Source: Corynebacterium sp. (GTDB taxonomy: Bacteria; Actinomycetota; Actinomycetes; Mycobacteriales; Mycobacteriaceae). Taken from it: a stretch of DNA of 64,000 nt. Below the pieces are notes generated by a model that saw only the letters and a list, made by a program, of their open reading frames with translations, was not told the DNA's origin and searched no databases. The stretch lies in contig NZ_JAUNUG010000011.1 of NCBI RefSeq assembly GCF_030538285.1, positions 1 to 64,000 of the forward strand. The letters run 5' to 3'. Each line of letters begins with the position of its first letter. Position 1 is the stretch's first letter. Below, in pieces: positions 34,175 through 44,172 of this stretch. The position numbers and the translations under genes were made by a program.

Positions 34175-36160
34175 TCAGCCCCAGGCGGCGAGGGTGCGCT
34201 TGTCCAGCTGCGCCCGGAACTGACGTGTGGTGGTGGGCAGGAGCTCATCGGTGGACCAGTCGAGGATGACACCGTAGTGGCGGATGAGGTCGAGTTGATC
34301 GAGCTCCCCGTCCCGGTACCGCGCGGCGACCCTCTCCGGGTCCTCCGAGAGCTTTTCGACGCGGGTGCGGCGCTGTTCCTCGCGGAGTTCAGCCGTGGCG
34401 GCGGCGTCGAGCTCGTATTCGTCGATCTCGGGGTCGATGGCCCGGATGACTACGCCGTAGTCCTTGGCGGCGCGGCTGATGGAGACGTAGCCATCGATGA
34501 CGTCCTCGAGGACCTCAGCGGGATCCCGTTCGAGGGGATCCCCGAATCCTCCGCCACCGGCGCTGGGGCGCTCGAAGGTGTCGCCCGGACCGACTTCGAC
34601 ATTGGAGAACAGGGCACCGAGGTGCTGCTCGTCGGCGCTGTTCCTGTTGAGCCACACGCCCTGAGGGATGGAGGGTAACCCGCCCTCGATGCCCCAGGTG
34701 ACCGAACGGGAGCGGTCACAGCAGTAACTCATGACAGTGTCGGCGCAGTCGGTGAGGACACCGCCCTTCGACACTCCCAGGCCACCCCGGTATCTGCCCG
34801 GGCCAGCGGAGTCGGTGATCAGCGAGTGATGGCTGGTGATGACGGGGGACAGACGCTCCTGGCCCTCCACAGGCTGGACAGCGAGCCCGGGGCCGAAGAC
34901 GGGGGCCGTGGCGGAGGACCCGTCCCGGTCGGTGCGTCCACCCCAGCCGCCAGCCATCCAGTCGTACCACATGAAGAACTCCCCCTTGTCTTCTTTGGCT
35001 TGGGCCTCGCGGGTGTCCCAGCCACCCACGAGGAGGTACTCGAGGTTGAAGGAGCAGGCTATGGCCCGGTCCTCCATGAGGTTCGACCAGAGTTCGAAAA
35101 CAGCGTTCATGATCTTTTCGTAGGGCCCTGAACAGAATCCGGTGACGGCGTGGGGGAGACCGGCGTTGACGACTGTTCCCTCGGGTCCGAGGTCGACGTC
35201 CATTGCCCGGTACAACCCCGAGTTGAGTGGGACGTCTGGGAAGAAGGTCTTGGTGCCGGCGACCACCCCGGAGAAGGCCGAGCCATACCCGGCGTTGAGG
35301 AAGCTCGCGACCGCTGGCGCCGAGCCGTCGAGGGAGTAGGACAGGCGGCCGTCGGAAATGCGCATGGTCACCTGGATGGGGACAAGCCCCTCCTCTCGAG
35401 CGGGATCCAGATCGATGTAGTCGACGGTGGTCCACTCGCCGTCCGGGAGTGCCTTCACCCGGGCGGTGACGATGTCCTCCACGTAGTCCTGGGTTTCCCG
35501 GAGGGCGGTCTTGATGGTCTCGTGCCCGTACTTGTCGACAAGGCGGTGGATCTCACGCTCGCACACCGCGGTCGCCTCGGCCTGCGCCTTGAGGTCACCC
35601 ATGACGATCTCCGGGCTGCGGGTGTTGGCGGCCATGAGCTTGGCGACGTCCTCGAGAAACAATCCCTTCGTCCACAGGCGCACCGGGGTGATGCGCAGGC
35701 CTTCGGAGTAGAAGTCCTTCGCGGAGACGTCGAAGGAACCGGGCACCGAGCCCCCGGCATCGGCCCAGTGGCCCTTGTTCTGGGCGAAGGCGAGGAGCTC
35801 GCCGTCGTGGAAGATAGGCCGGATAAAGGAGACGTCGTTCATGTGCGTGCCGCCGGCGTATGGGTCGTTGACGGCGAAGACGTCTCCCTCGTGGATGTCG
35901 TTGCCGAACTCCCGGATTACCGCCTGGCACTGGAAGTGGAGTGTGCCCACGTGGACGGCGATGTCCTGATCTCCCTGCATGACAGTATTGCCCTCGGCGT
36001 CGCACAGGGCGGAGGAGAAGTCGCGGGAATAGATGACGAAGGAGTAGCAGGTTCGCAGAATCTGCTCACTCATGAGGTTGACTGAGGTTGCGAAGGCGTT
36101 CTTCAGCACCTCGAAGGTGACGGGGTCGAGCGTGCGTCGACTGGGTGAAAATGTGGTCAT
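34175..36160 (-). CDS. hyuB: Hydantoinase B / oxoprolinase beta-type subunit
   Basis: A 661-residue protein of the hydantoinase B/oxoprolinase family, which with HyuA hydrolyses cyclic amides (hydantoins, 5-oxoproline, lactams) or carboxylates ketones, using ATP. Family stretches include DPVTFEVLKNAF at the start, GDVFAVNDPYAGGTHMNDV and the C-terminal GGGGFGDPLERDP. The start MTTFSPSRR (ATG 36158-36160) follows GGAG. It is 38 bp after hyuA in a two-gene operon. The substrate is not given by sequence. Confidence 0.88.
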   Translation of the reverse strand: MTTFSPSRRTLDPVTFEVLKNAFATSVNLMSEQILRTCYSFVIYSRDFSSALCDAEGNTVMQGDQDIAVHVGTLHFQCQAVIREFGNDIHEGDVFAVNDPYAGGTHMNDVSFIRPIFHDGELLAFAQNKGHWADAGGSVPGSFDVSAKDFYSEGLRITPVRLWTKGLFLEDVAKLMAANTRSPEIVMGDLKAQAEATAVCEREIHRLVDKYGHETIKTALRETQDYVEDIVTARVKALPDGEWTTVDYIDLDPAREEGLVPIQVTMRISDGRLSYSLDGSAPAVASFLNAGYGSAFSGVVAGTKTFFPDVPLNSGLYRAMDVDLGPEGTVVNAGLPHAVTGFCSGPYEKIMNAVFELWSNLMEDRAIACSFNLEYLLVGGWDTREAQAKEDKGEFFMWYDWMAGGWGGRTDRDGSSATAPVFGPGLAVQPVEGQERLSPVITSHHSLITDSAGPGRYRGGLGVSKGGVLTDCADTVMSYCCDRSRSVTWGIEGGLPSIPQGVWLNRNSADEQHLGALFSNVEVGPGDTFERPSAGGGGFGDPLERDPAEVLEDVIDGYVSISRAAKDYGVVIRAIDPEIDEYELDAAATAELREEQRRTRVEKLSEDPERVAARYRDGELDQLDLIRHYGVILDWSTDELLPTTTRQFRAQLDKRTLAAWG

Positions 36161-36198
36161 GGGAGTGTGCTCCGTTGATTGTGATGGATCTGAGGGGA

Positions 36199-38250
36199 TC
36201 AGGCCTGGCCGATGTGGATACGGATGTTGCCCCATTCGTCGATCTCGGCACGATCCTGCGGGGGAATGACTGTGGTGGCGTCGAACTGGTCGATGATGGC
36301 GGGCCCGGTGAGTGAGGCACCGGCCTGCAGGTCATCGCGCTGGTAGACGGGGATGTCGGCCCAGCCGTCGTTGGCGCTGAAGAACACGCGCCGCGTGGTG
36401 TCCGGGATGGCTGCCTCATGCTCGCTGATGTCGAAGCGCGCGAAAGGCGGGCTCTCGAGTTGTCCGATGGCGACCAGTCCGATCTGGTAGAGCTCCACGT
36501 CGCCGCTCGGCTCCGAGAAGGAGTACTCGCGCTCGTGTTCCTCGTGGAAGAGGGCGATGGCGTCATCCAGCGGATTGTCGGAGGTCGGCATTTCGACCGT
36601 CAGGGATCGCCACTGGCCGCGGTAGCGCATGGAGGCGGTGTACCTGAGCTTCATGCGATCCTCGGGGATGCCTTCGTGCTGCAGACGCTCGCGTGCCTCA
36701 GTGGTGAGGATGCGGTAGGACTCTTTGAGGTCGGCCCGATCGACCGTTGCGACGCCCTGCTGGTACATCTGAGACAGGTCGTGACGGATGTCCACGAGGA
36801 GGCAGCCTTGGGCGGAGGTCACGCCGGGGTGCGGGGGAACAACGACCGTGGGGATGGCCAGGTCGCGGGCCACCTCCGCGGCGTGCAGGGCGCCAGCGCC
36901 GCCACCAACGACTAGGACGAAATCACGCGGATCGTAGCCGCGGCGGATGGACAACAGGCGCACGGCATCGGCCATGTTCGCGTTGGCCACTTTGATGATG
37001 TCCTCGGCGGCCTTCTCGGTGGCAAGGCCGAGAGGCGTGGCGACGGTGGTGTCGACCGCATCCCGCGCGGCGTCGGGGTTGAGCATCAGCTCGCCACCGA
37101 TGAGCTCGGTACCCAGGCGGCCCAGCACGACGTTGGCGTCGGTGTTCGTCGCCACTGTGCCGCCGCGCTCATAACAGACCGGTCCCGGGTCAGCACCCGC
37201 GGACTGCGGGCCGTTGCGGAGGGACCCGGCCTCGTCGATCCAAGCCAGGGAGCCTCCGCCGGCACCGATGGAGAGCACCTCGATCGAGGGGAATGTGATG
37301 GGGAAGCCGTACTCGACCTGCCACTGCTTCGAGATGCGGATGTCCCCCTCGTACACCAGGGAGATGTCAGTCGAGGTGCCACCCATCTCCAGCCCGATGG
37401 CGTTCTGGTAGCCGCATCGGGTGGCGATGTCCTGGACGGCGATGGCTCCGGCGGCGATGCCCGAGGCGGCGAGTCGGACCGGGTAGCGGCTGACCATCTG
37501 GGGCGTCATCGATCCGCCGCCCGAGTGCAGCAGGAGCAGATCACCCTCGTATCCACCGTTGGCTAGCTGTTCGGAGAGGCGATTGACGTATCCGGAAACC
37601 AGCGGGGCCAGGACCGCGTTGGAGACGGTGGTGGAGAAGCGTTCGTACTCGAAGATCTCAGGCAGGATCTCGGAGGAGGTCGAGATGAGAGCGTCGGGAA
37701 GCTCCTCGCGGAGAATCTCGGCGACCCGGTTCTCATGGGCGGCGTTCGCGTGGGCGTTGATGAGGCACACGGCGACCGTCTCCACCTTCTTGCGGCGGAG
37801 GATGTGAGCGACCTCACGGACATCCTCCTCATTGAGCGGCGTGAGGGGCACGCCGTCGTAGTCGATCCGCTCCTCGACCTCATAGCGGTCACGTCGCCGG
37901 ATGTAAGGCGGGCCGACATCCTGGTAGGCGTCCCAGAGCTCGTCCTTGGTGCCGTCGCGGATTTCGAGGACATCCCGGAAACCCTTCGTGGTCACCAGCG
38001 CTGCCATAGGGAAGCGGCGCTGGATGAGGGCATTGGTGGCGACGGTGGTTCCATGACTGAAGATCTCCACTTCACTCAGGGTGACGTCACCGTGGGTGAG
38101 GCCGTTCATGACGGCCTTCATCGGGTCCTCCGGGGTGGACGGAACCTTGGCGACCTTGAGTTCCTTGGTCTCGGTGTTGACGATCGCGACATCCGTGAAT
38201 GTGCCGCCGACGTCGACGGCGACGCGGAATGGTTTGGTCGGTGCGGTCAT
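36199..38250 (-). CDS. hyuA: Hydantoinase A / oxoprolinase alpha-type subunit
   Basis: A 683-residue ATP-binding subunit of the hydantoinase/oxoprolinase family. The N-terminal phosphate loop DVGGTFTDVAIVN and the central GLEMGGTSTDISL and GAGGGSLAWIDEAGSLRNGPQSAGADPGP are family signatures of the ASKHA-like fold. The true start is MTAPTKPFRV (ATG 38248-38250); the long open frame upstream is antisense to the regulator gene. Divergent from the PucR-type regulator at 38428, which probably controls it. Confidence 0.88.
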   Translation of the reverse strand: MTAPTKPFRVAVDVGGTFTDVAIVNTETKELKVAKVPSTPEDPMKAVMNGLTHGDVTLSEVEIFSHGTTVATNALIQRRFPMAALVTTKGFRDVLEIRDGTKDELWDAYQDVGPPYIRRRDRYEVEERIDYDGVPLTPLNEEDVREVAHILRRKKVETVAVCLINAHANAAHENRVAEILREELPDALISTSSEILPEIFEYERFSTTVSNAVLAPLVSGYVNRLSEQLANGGYEGDLLLLHSGGGSMTPQMVSRYPVRLAASGIAAGAIAVQDIATRCGYQNAIGLEMGGTSTDISLVYEGDIRISKQWQVEYGFPITFPSIEVLSIGAGGGSLAWIDEAGSLRNGPQSAGADPGPVCYERGGTVATNTDANVVLGRLGTELIGGELMLNPDAARDAVDTTVATPLGLATEKAAEDIIKVANANMADAVRLLSIRRGYDPRDFVLVVGGGAGALHAAEVARDLAIPTVVVPPHPGVTSAQGCLLVDIRHDLSQMYQQGVATVDRADLKESYRILTTEARERLQHEGIPEDRMKLRYTASMRYRGQWRSLTVEMPTSDNPLDDAIALFHEEHEREYSFSEPSGDVELYQIGLVAIGQLESPPFARFDISEHEAAIPDTTRRVFFSANDGWADIPVYQRDDLQAGASLTGPAIIDQFDATTVIPPQDRAEIDEWGNIRIHIGQA

Positions 38251-38427
38251 GTGTGACTCGTTTCTATGTGGGCCGGAAAGATGATTTACATCACTGTCCA
38301 CGGGTGTTACTAATAGGGCAATGTGCCAATCTTGAAAACAGTGTGGAATCTTTGTGGTTTTCTCCATATGCGCCTGTCGAAGGCGTTGTTTAAACCTTCG
38401 ATTCTCAGACATAAAGGTGGTTGTGTG
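38251..38427. promoter_or_regulatory. Divergent control region hyuA / PucR regulator
   Basis: A 177-bp AT-richer gap between divergent genes. It holds the hyuA promoter (minus) and that of the regulator (plus). No perfect palindrome was found; AAAGGTGG at 38413-38420 is the regulator's ribosome site. Confidence 0.4.
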
Positions 38428-39978
38428 ATGGGCATCACGGACAAAGTGGTGGATCCCGATCTCTCGGTGAGCGATCTCCTCGTTGAGGAACCATGGCTCC
38501 GCCTGATTTCCCCTCGAGCTCCGGACCGGCTCTTCCACGGGCTGTGCGCCCCCGGGGAAGGGGATGTCGCGGGCTGGCTCGTGTTCGTGGAGGCAGACAA
38601 TGTCACCCTGCGGGCGCGACTCCGTGATTTGGAGGGAGCGTGCGGCGTCGTCTGGAGGCGGCTGACTGGACCAACCGCGGAGGATCGGCCCTCCGGTGGT
38701 TCTGCAGCGGCCCTGGACCAGCACGATCACGATCTGATCCGGCAAGCGCAGGCACGGGGGATACTCCTCATCCAGTGTGATCCCCGGCTCACGCGCAACG
38801 ACATCCAGATGGCCGTATCCCGGTTGCAGCGCCGCAATCCCAACATCCGGTCGTGGCGTCGTCTGACCGTCACCGAGAAACTCAGCCCGGCGTTGCTGGC
38901 ACCGAGACCCGAGGAGGGGTTGCTGGAACGTTTCTCTCGTCTGTCGGGGGAGGCGGTTCTCTATCTCGCGCGGGAGGGGGAGGTGTTGGCCAGCGCCGGT
39001 GAGCTCCCCGCCCGGTCCATCGCACGCCAATTGCGGGGTGTCCGGGACAATCAGGTGACGTTCCGACTCGGAAGATGGTCGGTGTATGCCCGCTCGGTGG
39101 CGGTCTCCGACACCCAACGCGTAGTCGGGGAGTCCACCTGGCTCGTCCGGGGCCTGCGCAGCGGAAACGCACCTGATCCTGGGGACCCGTCGGCAGCGGC
39201 CCTTACCGATCTTCTGCTGGTGGTCAAGGAGCAACGGAACAACATCTCCAAGGCACAGTTGATCAACGCCTCGGAACTCCTGGAGGGATTCCGCAGCGAT
39301 GAGGCGGACAAGGAGAAGATCATCCAAGGGTTGCTGAGTCGTGGCTTCTCCCACCAGGCGCAAATACGTCTCCTCGTCGCCGGGCAGCCCGGTGACGGTT
39401 TCCGCACGGAACTGCACCCGGCGCCCACCGCTGTTGCTGGGGAGATCGGGGCGCCCTTGGTTATCGGGAACCTGCAGGGTCGGTTGGGGGTCCTCACCAC
39501 GGACTCCGATCAGATCCGACGACTTGCCGCGACTCTGCCGCCACCGGTCGGCGTATCGGCCGGGGCCCGGGGCGTACAGGTGGCCGCCAACAGTGGCCTC
39601 GTTGTTTGGAGGCAGGCACTGGTTGCCGCGCTTAACGCCGACGGACGGCATGCGGAAGAAGTCGAACATGACGGGGTGGCGTTGTTCGACGACTGCGGCC
39701 CAGTGGAAAGAGCGGCGGCGACCCTTCGTCAGACCGATTTGAGGGCCTGCGTGGAGGGTTTGGATGCTGAGCTGAATGGACTCAAGGGCGGGATTGACAT
39801 TGCACTGGCGTTGGTCCGCCACGACCTGTCGTCGGGCCGGGCTGCCAAGGACGTAGGGGTCCACCCGAACACCGTGCGGAATCGGTTGCAGGCACTGGCC
39901 GAAGCACACCGATTCCGCCCCTTCGATCTCGGGCTCTGGGCCGTGTGGCGGGGGCTCGACGCCTACGGCGCCGCGTAG
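38428..39978 (+). CDS. PucR/CdaR-type transcriptional regulator
   Basis: About 516 residues. The C-terminal PucR-type HTH is clear (DIALALVRHDLSSGRAAKDVGVHPNTVRNRLQAL), preceded by a GGDEF-like spacer region and a poorly conserved N-terminal sensory domain. ATG 38428 (GITDKVVDPDLSV) follows AAAGGTGG; an in-frame ATG 105 nt upstream lacks one. It is divergent from hyuAB, so most likely their activator, and convergent with gabD (15-bp gap). The inducer is unknown. Confidence 0.82.
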   Translation: MGITDKVVDPDLSVSDLLVEEPWLRLISPRAPDRLFHGLCAPGEGDVAGWLVFVEADNVTLRARLRDLEGACGVVWRRLTGPTAEDRPSGGSAAALDQHDHDLIRQAQARGILLIQCDPRLTRNDIQMAVSRLQRRNPNIRSWRRLTVTEKLSPALLAPRPEEGLLERFSRLSGEAVLYLAREGEVLASAGELPARSIARQLRGVRDNQVTFRLGRWSVYARSVAVSDTQRVVGESTWLVRGLRSGNAPDPGDPSAAALTDLLLVVKEQRNNISKAQLINASELLEGFRSDEADKEKIIQGLLSRGFSHQAQIRLLVAGQPGDGFRTELHPAPTAVAGEIGAPLVIGNLQGRLGVLTTDSDQIRRLAATLPPPVGVSAGARGVQVAANSGLVVWRQALVAALNADGRHAEEVEHDGVALFDDCGPVERAAATLRQTDLRACVEGLDAELNGLKGGIDIALALVRHDLSSGRAAKDVGVHPNTVRNRLQALAEAHRFRPFDLGLWAVWRGLDAYGAA

Positions 39979-39993
39979 CCCCGGCACCACCGG

Positions 39994-41469
39994 TCAGGCG
40001 GAGGCGTAGGGGTTCCGCATGCCGATGTACTGGAGGCTGGTGTACTCGTCGAGGCCCTCGGCGCCACCCTCGCGGCCCATGCCGGACTGCTTGACGCCGC
40101 CGAACGGGGCCGCAGCGTTCGAGATGACACCGACGTTCGCGCCCATGAGGCCGAACTCGAGGCCGTCGGAGATCCGCCACAGACGGTCGATCGACTCGGT
40201 ATAGACGTAGGACGCCAGGCCGTACTCGGTGTCGTTGGCGATCTCCAGGGCCTCCTTCTCATCACGGAAGGTGATAATCGGGGCGACCGGGCCGAAGATC
40301 TCCTCCCGGGCGACGCGTGCGGAGGCGGGGACGTCGATAAGCACCGTGGGGGAGTAGAAGTATCCCGGGCCATCACCGCGCTCCCCGCCGGTGAGGACGC
40401 GGGCGCCCTTCTCGACGGCGTCGTCGACAAGCTCGGTGATCGACTGACGGGCGCTTTCGTCGATGAGGGGACCGCAGGTCACTCCATCATCCAGGCCGTT
40501 ACCCAGGGTCAGCTCGCTGATCCGCTGCGCGAAGCGCGAGGCGAATTCCTCGGCGACCGACTCGTGGACGAGGAAGCGGTTTGCTGCCGTGCACGCCTCA
40601 CCGATGTTGCGCATCTTCGCGCCCATGGCGCCCTCGACGGCGGCGTCGAGATCCGCGTCCTCGAAGACGAGGAAGGGGGCGTTGCCACCCAGCTCCATCG
40701 ACGTCCGCAGGACATTGTCGGCGGCCGCCTTGAGAAGGTTGCGGCCGACCGGGGTGGAACCGGTGAAGGAAATCTTCCGCAGACGGGAATCCGCCATGAG
40801 CGGTGAGGAGATGGCCGAGGCGGAGGACCCGGAGACCACGTTGAGAACGCCCGGGGGCAGACCGGCATCAAGCATCGTCTGGGCGAAGTACTGCGAGGTC
40901 AGCGGAGTCAGCTTCGCCGGCTTGAGCACCATGGTGCAGCCCGCGGCGATGGCCGGGGCGATCTTGCGGGTGGCCATCGCCAGGGGGAAGTTCCACGGGG
41001 TGATGAGCAGACACGGGCCGACCGGCTTGCGACGCGTGAGCATCTGCAGGGTGCCTTCCGGGGCGGGGAAGGTGCGGCCGTAATCCCGCACCGTCTCCTC
41101 CGAGAACCACCGCAGATATTCCGCCCCGTAGGTGACCTCGCCGCGGGACTCGGCCAGCGGCTTGCCCATCTCCAAGGTCATCAGGGTGGCGAACTCCTCC
41201 GCGCGCTCCCGGACCAGGTCGAAACCGCGGCGCAGCAGTTCGGCACGCTCGCGGGGCGCGGTGCGGGCCCAATCGGCCTGCGCCTCGCAGGCCGCGTCGA
41301 GGGCGGCGAGGGCATCGTCGGAACCCGCCGAGGCCAGGGTCAGCAGCACCTCACCGGTGGCGGGGTTCTCCACATCGAAGGTCGCCCCGTCCGTGGCGTC
41401 GCGCCAGTGACCTCCGATGAGCAGGCCGGTCGGGACCTTGGCCAGGAGGGCGTGGGTGTTGTCGGTCAT
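39994..41469 (-). CDS. gabD: NAD(P)-dependent succinate-semialdehyde dehydrogenase
   Basis: A 491-residue aldehyde dehydrogenase that oxidises succinate semialdehyde to succinate. The cofactor loop SFTGSTPVGRNLL, the catalytic Glu in TSMELGGNAPF and the catalytic Cys in NIGEACTAANRF are visible. It is the last gene of a seven-gene operon that begins with gabT; its ATG directly follows the stop of the upstream permease gene. A decamer copy at 40332 is read as V-L-I-D-V. Other semialdehydes could also be used. Confidence 0.9.
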   Translation of the reverse strand: MTDNTHALLAKVPTGLLIGGHWRDATDGATFDVENPATGEVLLTLASAGSDDALAALDAACEAQADWARTAPRERAELLRRGFDLVRERAEEFATLMTLEMGKPLAESRGEVTYGAEYLRWFSEETVRDYGRTFPAPEGTLQMLTRRKPVGPCLLITPWNFPLAMATRKIAPAIAAGCTMVLKPAKLTPLTSQYFAQTMLDAGLPPGVLNVVSGSSASAISSPLMADSRLRKISFTGSTPVGRNLLKAAADNVLRTSMELGGNAPFLVFEDADLDAAVEGAMGAKMRNIGEACTAANRFLVHESVAEEFASRFAQRISELTLGNGLDDGVTCGPLIDESARQSITELVDDAVEKGARVLTGGERGDGPGYFYSPTVLIDVPASARVAREEIFGPVAPIITFRDEKEALEIANDTEYGLASYVYTESIDRLWRISDGLEFGLMGANVGVISNAAAPFGGVKQSGMGREGGAEGLDEYTSLQYIGMRNPYASA

Positions 41470-43011
41470 CTAAAACTCCTTGTCAGGGGTGGGTGTATCG
41501 GGGTGGTGGGGGTCGGCTCCAGGGTCGGGATTCTGGTGACGGCGACGGTGGAGACCGGGGTGCTCGGGGATATCTTCGTTGAGTTCCGCCATCTTGGTGA
41601 AGGGGGCCGTGGCGTCGGTGAACTCCTGTTCCTTCTCAACTTCGTCGAAGGGGCGCAGAGTCCCATCGCGCTCGTCGCGGAACATGTCCTTGCCGTAGAC
41701 CACGATGAGCAGAAGGATGCCCGCTGCGAATCCCCAGGCCGCGCCTTGGGTGGCCAGGACTCCCGCAGTCACTCCCGCGATGCCCAGGTCCTTTTGGTTC
41801 TTCGCCTCCATGATGCCGACACGGACACTGACGAACCCCTGGATGATCAGGGTAAGGGCCAGGCCAACCGCCAGGATGGGCTCGACGAAGGTGACGATCG
41901 GGAGAAGCAGGAGACCGGTGTTGGTTCCCCAACGGAAGGAGCCAGCACCTCCGAACACGCTCTTCATAGCGCGACGGCCCTGCTTGTACCTCTCGACGAT
42001 GACCACGTGCATGGCCGCCCACAGGGGGCCACACATGGCGACGTCCGGTCCGATGATGCTCATGAGGGCGTTGCGTCCGCCGAATAGCAGGTGTGCTCTG
42101 TTCGGGTTGTACACCACGGACTCGTCGGTACGCACGTGGTCGGCCTCCCGCAGCACGGCTTTGGCCTGCAGCACGTCACCAAACACGACGATGTAGGTAG
42201 CCAGGACCGTGGGAATCGCGGTGAGGAACATCATCAGGGGCGGGAAACCCAGACCGAACACGGTGTAGTCACTCCACAGGCCGACGAAGTCGGGTTGGCT
42301 CAACCCCCACTCGATGTTCGGCCATTCTGCTTCACCCACCAGTGGTGCGATGAACACGGCGGCGAAGATTGACGGGATGATTCCGAGAGAGGCGATGAAC
42401 CGCCACCCCACCGCCTTCTTCCGCAGTGCGGCAAACGCCTTTGAATACATGAGGAAAAAGGCGATGAGGACGGCAATCGTGATGGTGATCGGGAAATCGT
42501 GGAACCGGCCTCCCATCTCGAAGACCGAGATAATGGCGGCCACACCAGCTCCGAGGACGATTCCAGCGCGGAGCGCGGAGGGCACGATACGGACCACTTT
42601 CGACGCCAGACCCGTCAACCCGAGGAATATCGAGAATGCGCCGAGGAGTAGCTGGAAACTGATCAGCGCCCACACTCTTTGTTCGCCCTCGGGGAAGGAC
42701 TCCACGTACACGATGAGCAGTGGGATGGCCGGAGTGATCCAGCCCGGTACGACCGGGTCACCAAGCAGATGGTGGGTTAGGTACAGCAGCCCGTTGAGGA
42801 TGACCACCGCTAGAGCGACCTCGAAGGGCATGCCGAGAGCCTGTGTCATGAGCGGGATCGCACCGAGGTCGACGACGCACATGAAGAGACCCTGCGCGTA
42901 GTCGGGCCACTCAATCCGGTAGTGGACGAAAGGGAGGCGGATCTCGAAGGGCCCGGCCTTCCAGTGGGGGGATGGTTTTCCAATCCCCTCGTCGTGTGTG
43001 CTCGTCGTCAT
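41470..43011 (-). CDS. Putative NCS2/SulP-like permease
   Basis: A polytopic membrane protein of 513 residues with about 11-12 hydrophobic segments; it resembles solute carriers of the xanthine/uracil (NCS2) or SulP group in layout, e.g. GDPVVPGWITPAIPLLIVYVE and RIVPSALRAGIVLGAGVAAIISVFE. The start MTTSTHDEG (ATG 43009-43011) follows GGGAG. The C-terminal tail is His/Pro-rich. As part of the gab operon it may import the operon's substrate; the exact family and substrate are uncertain. Confidence 0.65.
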   Translation of the reverse strand: MTTSTHDEGIGKPSPHWKAGPFEIRLPFVHYRIEWPDYAQGLFMCVVDLGAIPLMTQALGMPFEVALAVVILNGLLYLTHHLLGDPVVPGWITPAIPLLIVYVESFPEGEQRVWALISFQLLLGAFSIFLGLTGLASKVVRIVPSALRAGIVLGAGVAAIISVFEMGGRFHDFPITITIAVLIAFFLMYSKAFAALRKKAVGWRFIASLGIIPSIFAAVFIAPLVGEAEWPNIEWGLSQPDFVGLWSDYTVFGLGFPPLMMFLTAIPTVLATYIVVFGDVLQAKAVLREADHVRTDESVVYNPNRAHLLFGGRNALMSIIGPDVAMCGPLWAAMHVVIVERYKQGRRAMKSVFGGAGSFRWGTNTGLLLLPIVTFVEPILAVGLALTLIIQGFVSVRVGIMEAKNQKDLGIAGVTAGVLATQGAAWGFAAGILLLIVVYGKDMFRDERDGTLRPFDEVEKEQEFTDATAPFTKMAELNEDIPEHPGLHRRRHQNPDPGADPHHPDTPTPDKEF

Positions 43012-43042
43012 CTTTCTACTCCCAGCGTCAAGAGGGGTGCGG

Positions 43043-44161
43043 TCAGTCGAAGAGGATGATCTGGCGCAGTGCGACACCGTCGGCGAGGTTGTCCATGGCC
43101 TCGTTGATGTCCTCGAGCCGGATGTGCGAGGAGACGAGGCCCTCGGCGTTGAGCTTGCCTTCGCGCCAGAGCTGCTCGTAGCGGGGGATATCAACGCTGG
43201 GGACGGCGGAGCCCAGGTAGCTGCCGTGGACACGGCGCGCTTCGGCGGTGATTTTCAGGGGGTCGAGTCCCACGGTGGAGCCAGGGGCGGGCAGCCCGAC
43301 GGTGACGGTCATGCCGCCCGGCTTGGTGATGTTGAATGCGGTCTCGAGGGCTTTCGGGTGGCCGGCGGCCTCGACGACGGCGGAGAAGCGGGCACCGCTT
43401 TCGGCAGCCTCCTCCGGGGTCATCGTGCTGGTGGCGCCGAGTTCACGGGCCTTCTCGCACTTGGACTCCTGCATGTCGATGCCCACGATCTCCTTGACTC
43501 CGAGGGCGGCGGCGGTGATGACGGCGGCCATGCCCACGCCGCCCAGTCCGACGACGGCGATGGTGTCGTCCGGGGAGGGCTGGATCTCGTTGAGGATGGC
43601 GCCGCCGCCGGTGAGGATCGCGCAGCCGAAGATGGCGGCGATGTCGGCGGGGACGTCCTCTCCGATGGGGACGAGGGATTTCGCGGAGACGACTGCGTGG
43701 TCGGCGAAACCGGACACGCCCAGGTGGTGTTGGATGGTCTCCCCGTCGCGGGTGAGCCGTCGGGTGCCGGCCAGCAGGGTGCCCTCGTTGTTGGTGGCGG
43801 AGCCGACCTCGCAGGGGATCATGCCGTTGGTGGCGCAACCGTCGCACTCGCCGCAACGGGGCAGGAACGTCATGACCACGTGTTGGCCGACCTCGAGTTC
43901 CTCTACCTCCGGGCCGAGTTCGACGATGACGCCGGCGGACTCGTGGCCGAGCAGCATCGGCAGGGGGCGGGGGCGGTTGTTGTTGACCACCGACAGGTCG
44001 GAGTGGCACAGGCCGGCAGCGTTGATCTTCACCAGGACCTCACCCGGCCCCGGCGGGGAGAGTTCGACCTCGCTGATGGAGAGGGGGCGAGAGTCCGCGT
44101 AAGGGCGGGGGTCGGCGGCGCGTTCTAGGACGGCTCCGCGGATCGTGATCGGGGCGTTCAT
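43043..44161 (-). CDS. Zinc-dependent medium-chain alcohol dehydrogenase
   Basis: 372 residues of the MDR family. Catalytic-zinc ligands are GLCHSD and GHESAGVI; four structural-zinc cysteines lie in CGECDGCATNGMIPC; the NAD fold is VVGLGGVGMAA. AAAGGAG precedes the ATG. Within the gab operon it sits between the two permease genes. It could oxidise the alcohol released by the neighbouring monooxygenase and esterase or make the ketone they use; this is inference. Confidence 0.85.
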   Translation of the reverse strand: MNAPITIRGAVLERAADPRPYADSRPLSISEVELSPPGPGEVLVKINAAGLCHSDLSVVNNNRPRPLPMLLGHESAGVIVELGPEVEELEVGQHVVMTFLPRCGECDGCATNGMIPCEVGSATNNEGTLLAGTRRLTRDGETIQHHLGVSGFADHAVVSAKSLVPIGEDVPADIAAIFGCAILTGGGAILNEIQPSPDDTIAVVGLGGVGMAAVITAAALGVKEIVGIDMQESKCEKARELGATSTMTPEEAAESGARFSAVVEAAGHPKALETAFNITKPGGMTVTVGLPAPGSTVGLDPLKITAEARRVHGSYLGSAVPSVDIPRYEQLWREGKLNAEGLVSSHIRLEDINEAMDNLADGVALRQIILFD

Positions 44162-44172
44162 GTTGGTCTCCT

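Noticed and set aside
36199..39990. One open frame of 1263 codons on the minus strand
   Set aside because: Only the first-described 683 codons (hyuA from 38250) show family sequence; the upstream part is antisense to the PucR regulator and lacks a ribosome site.
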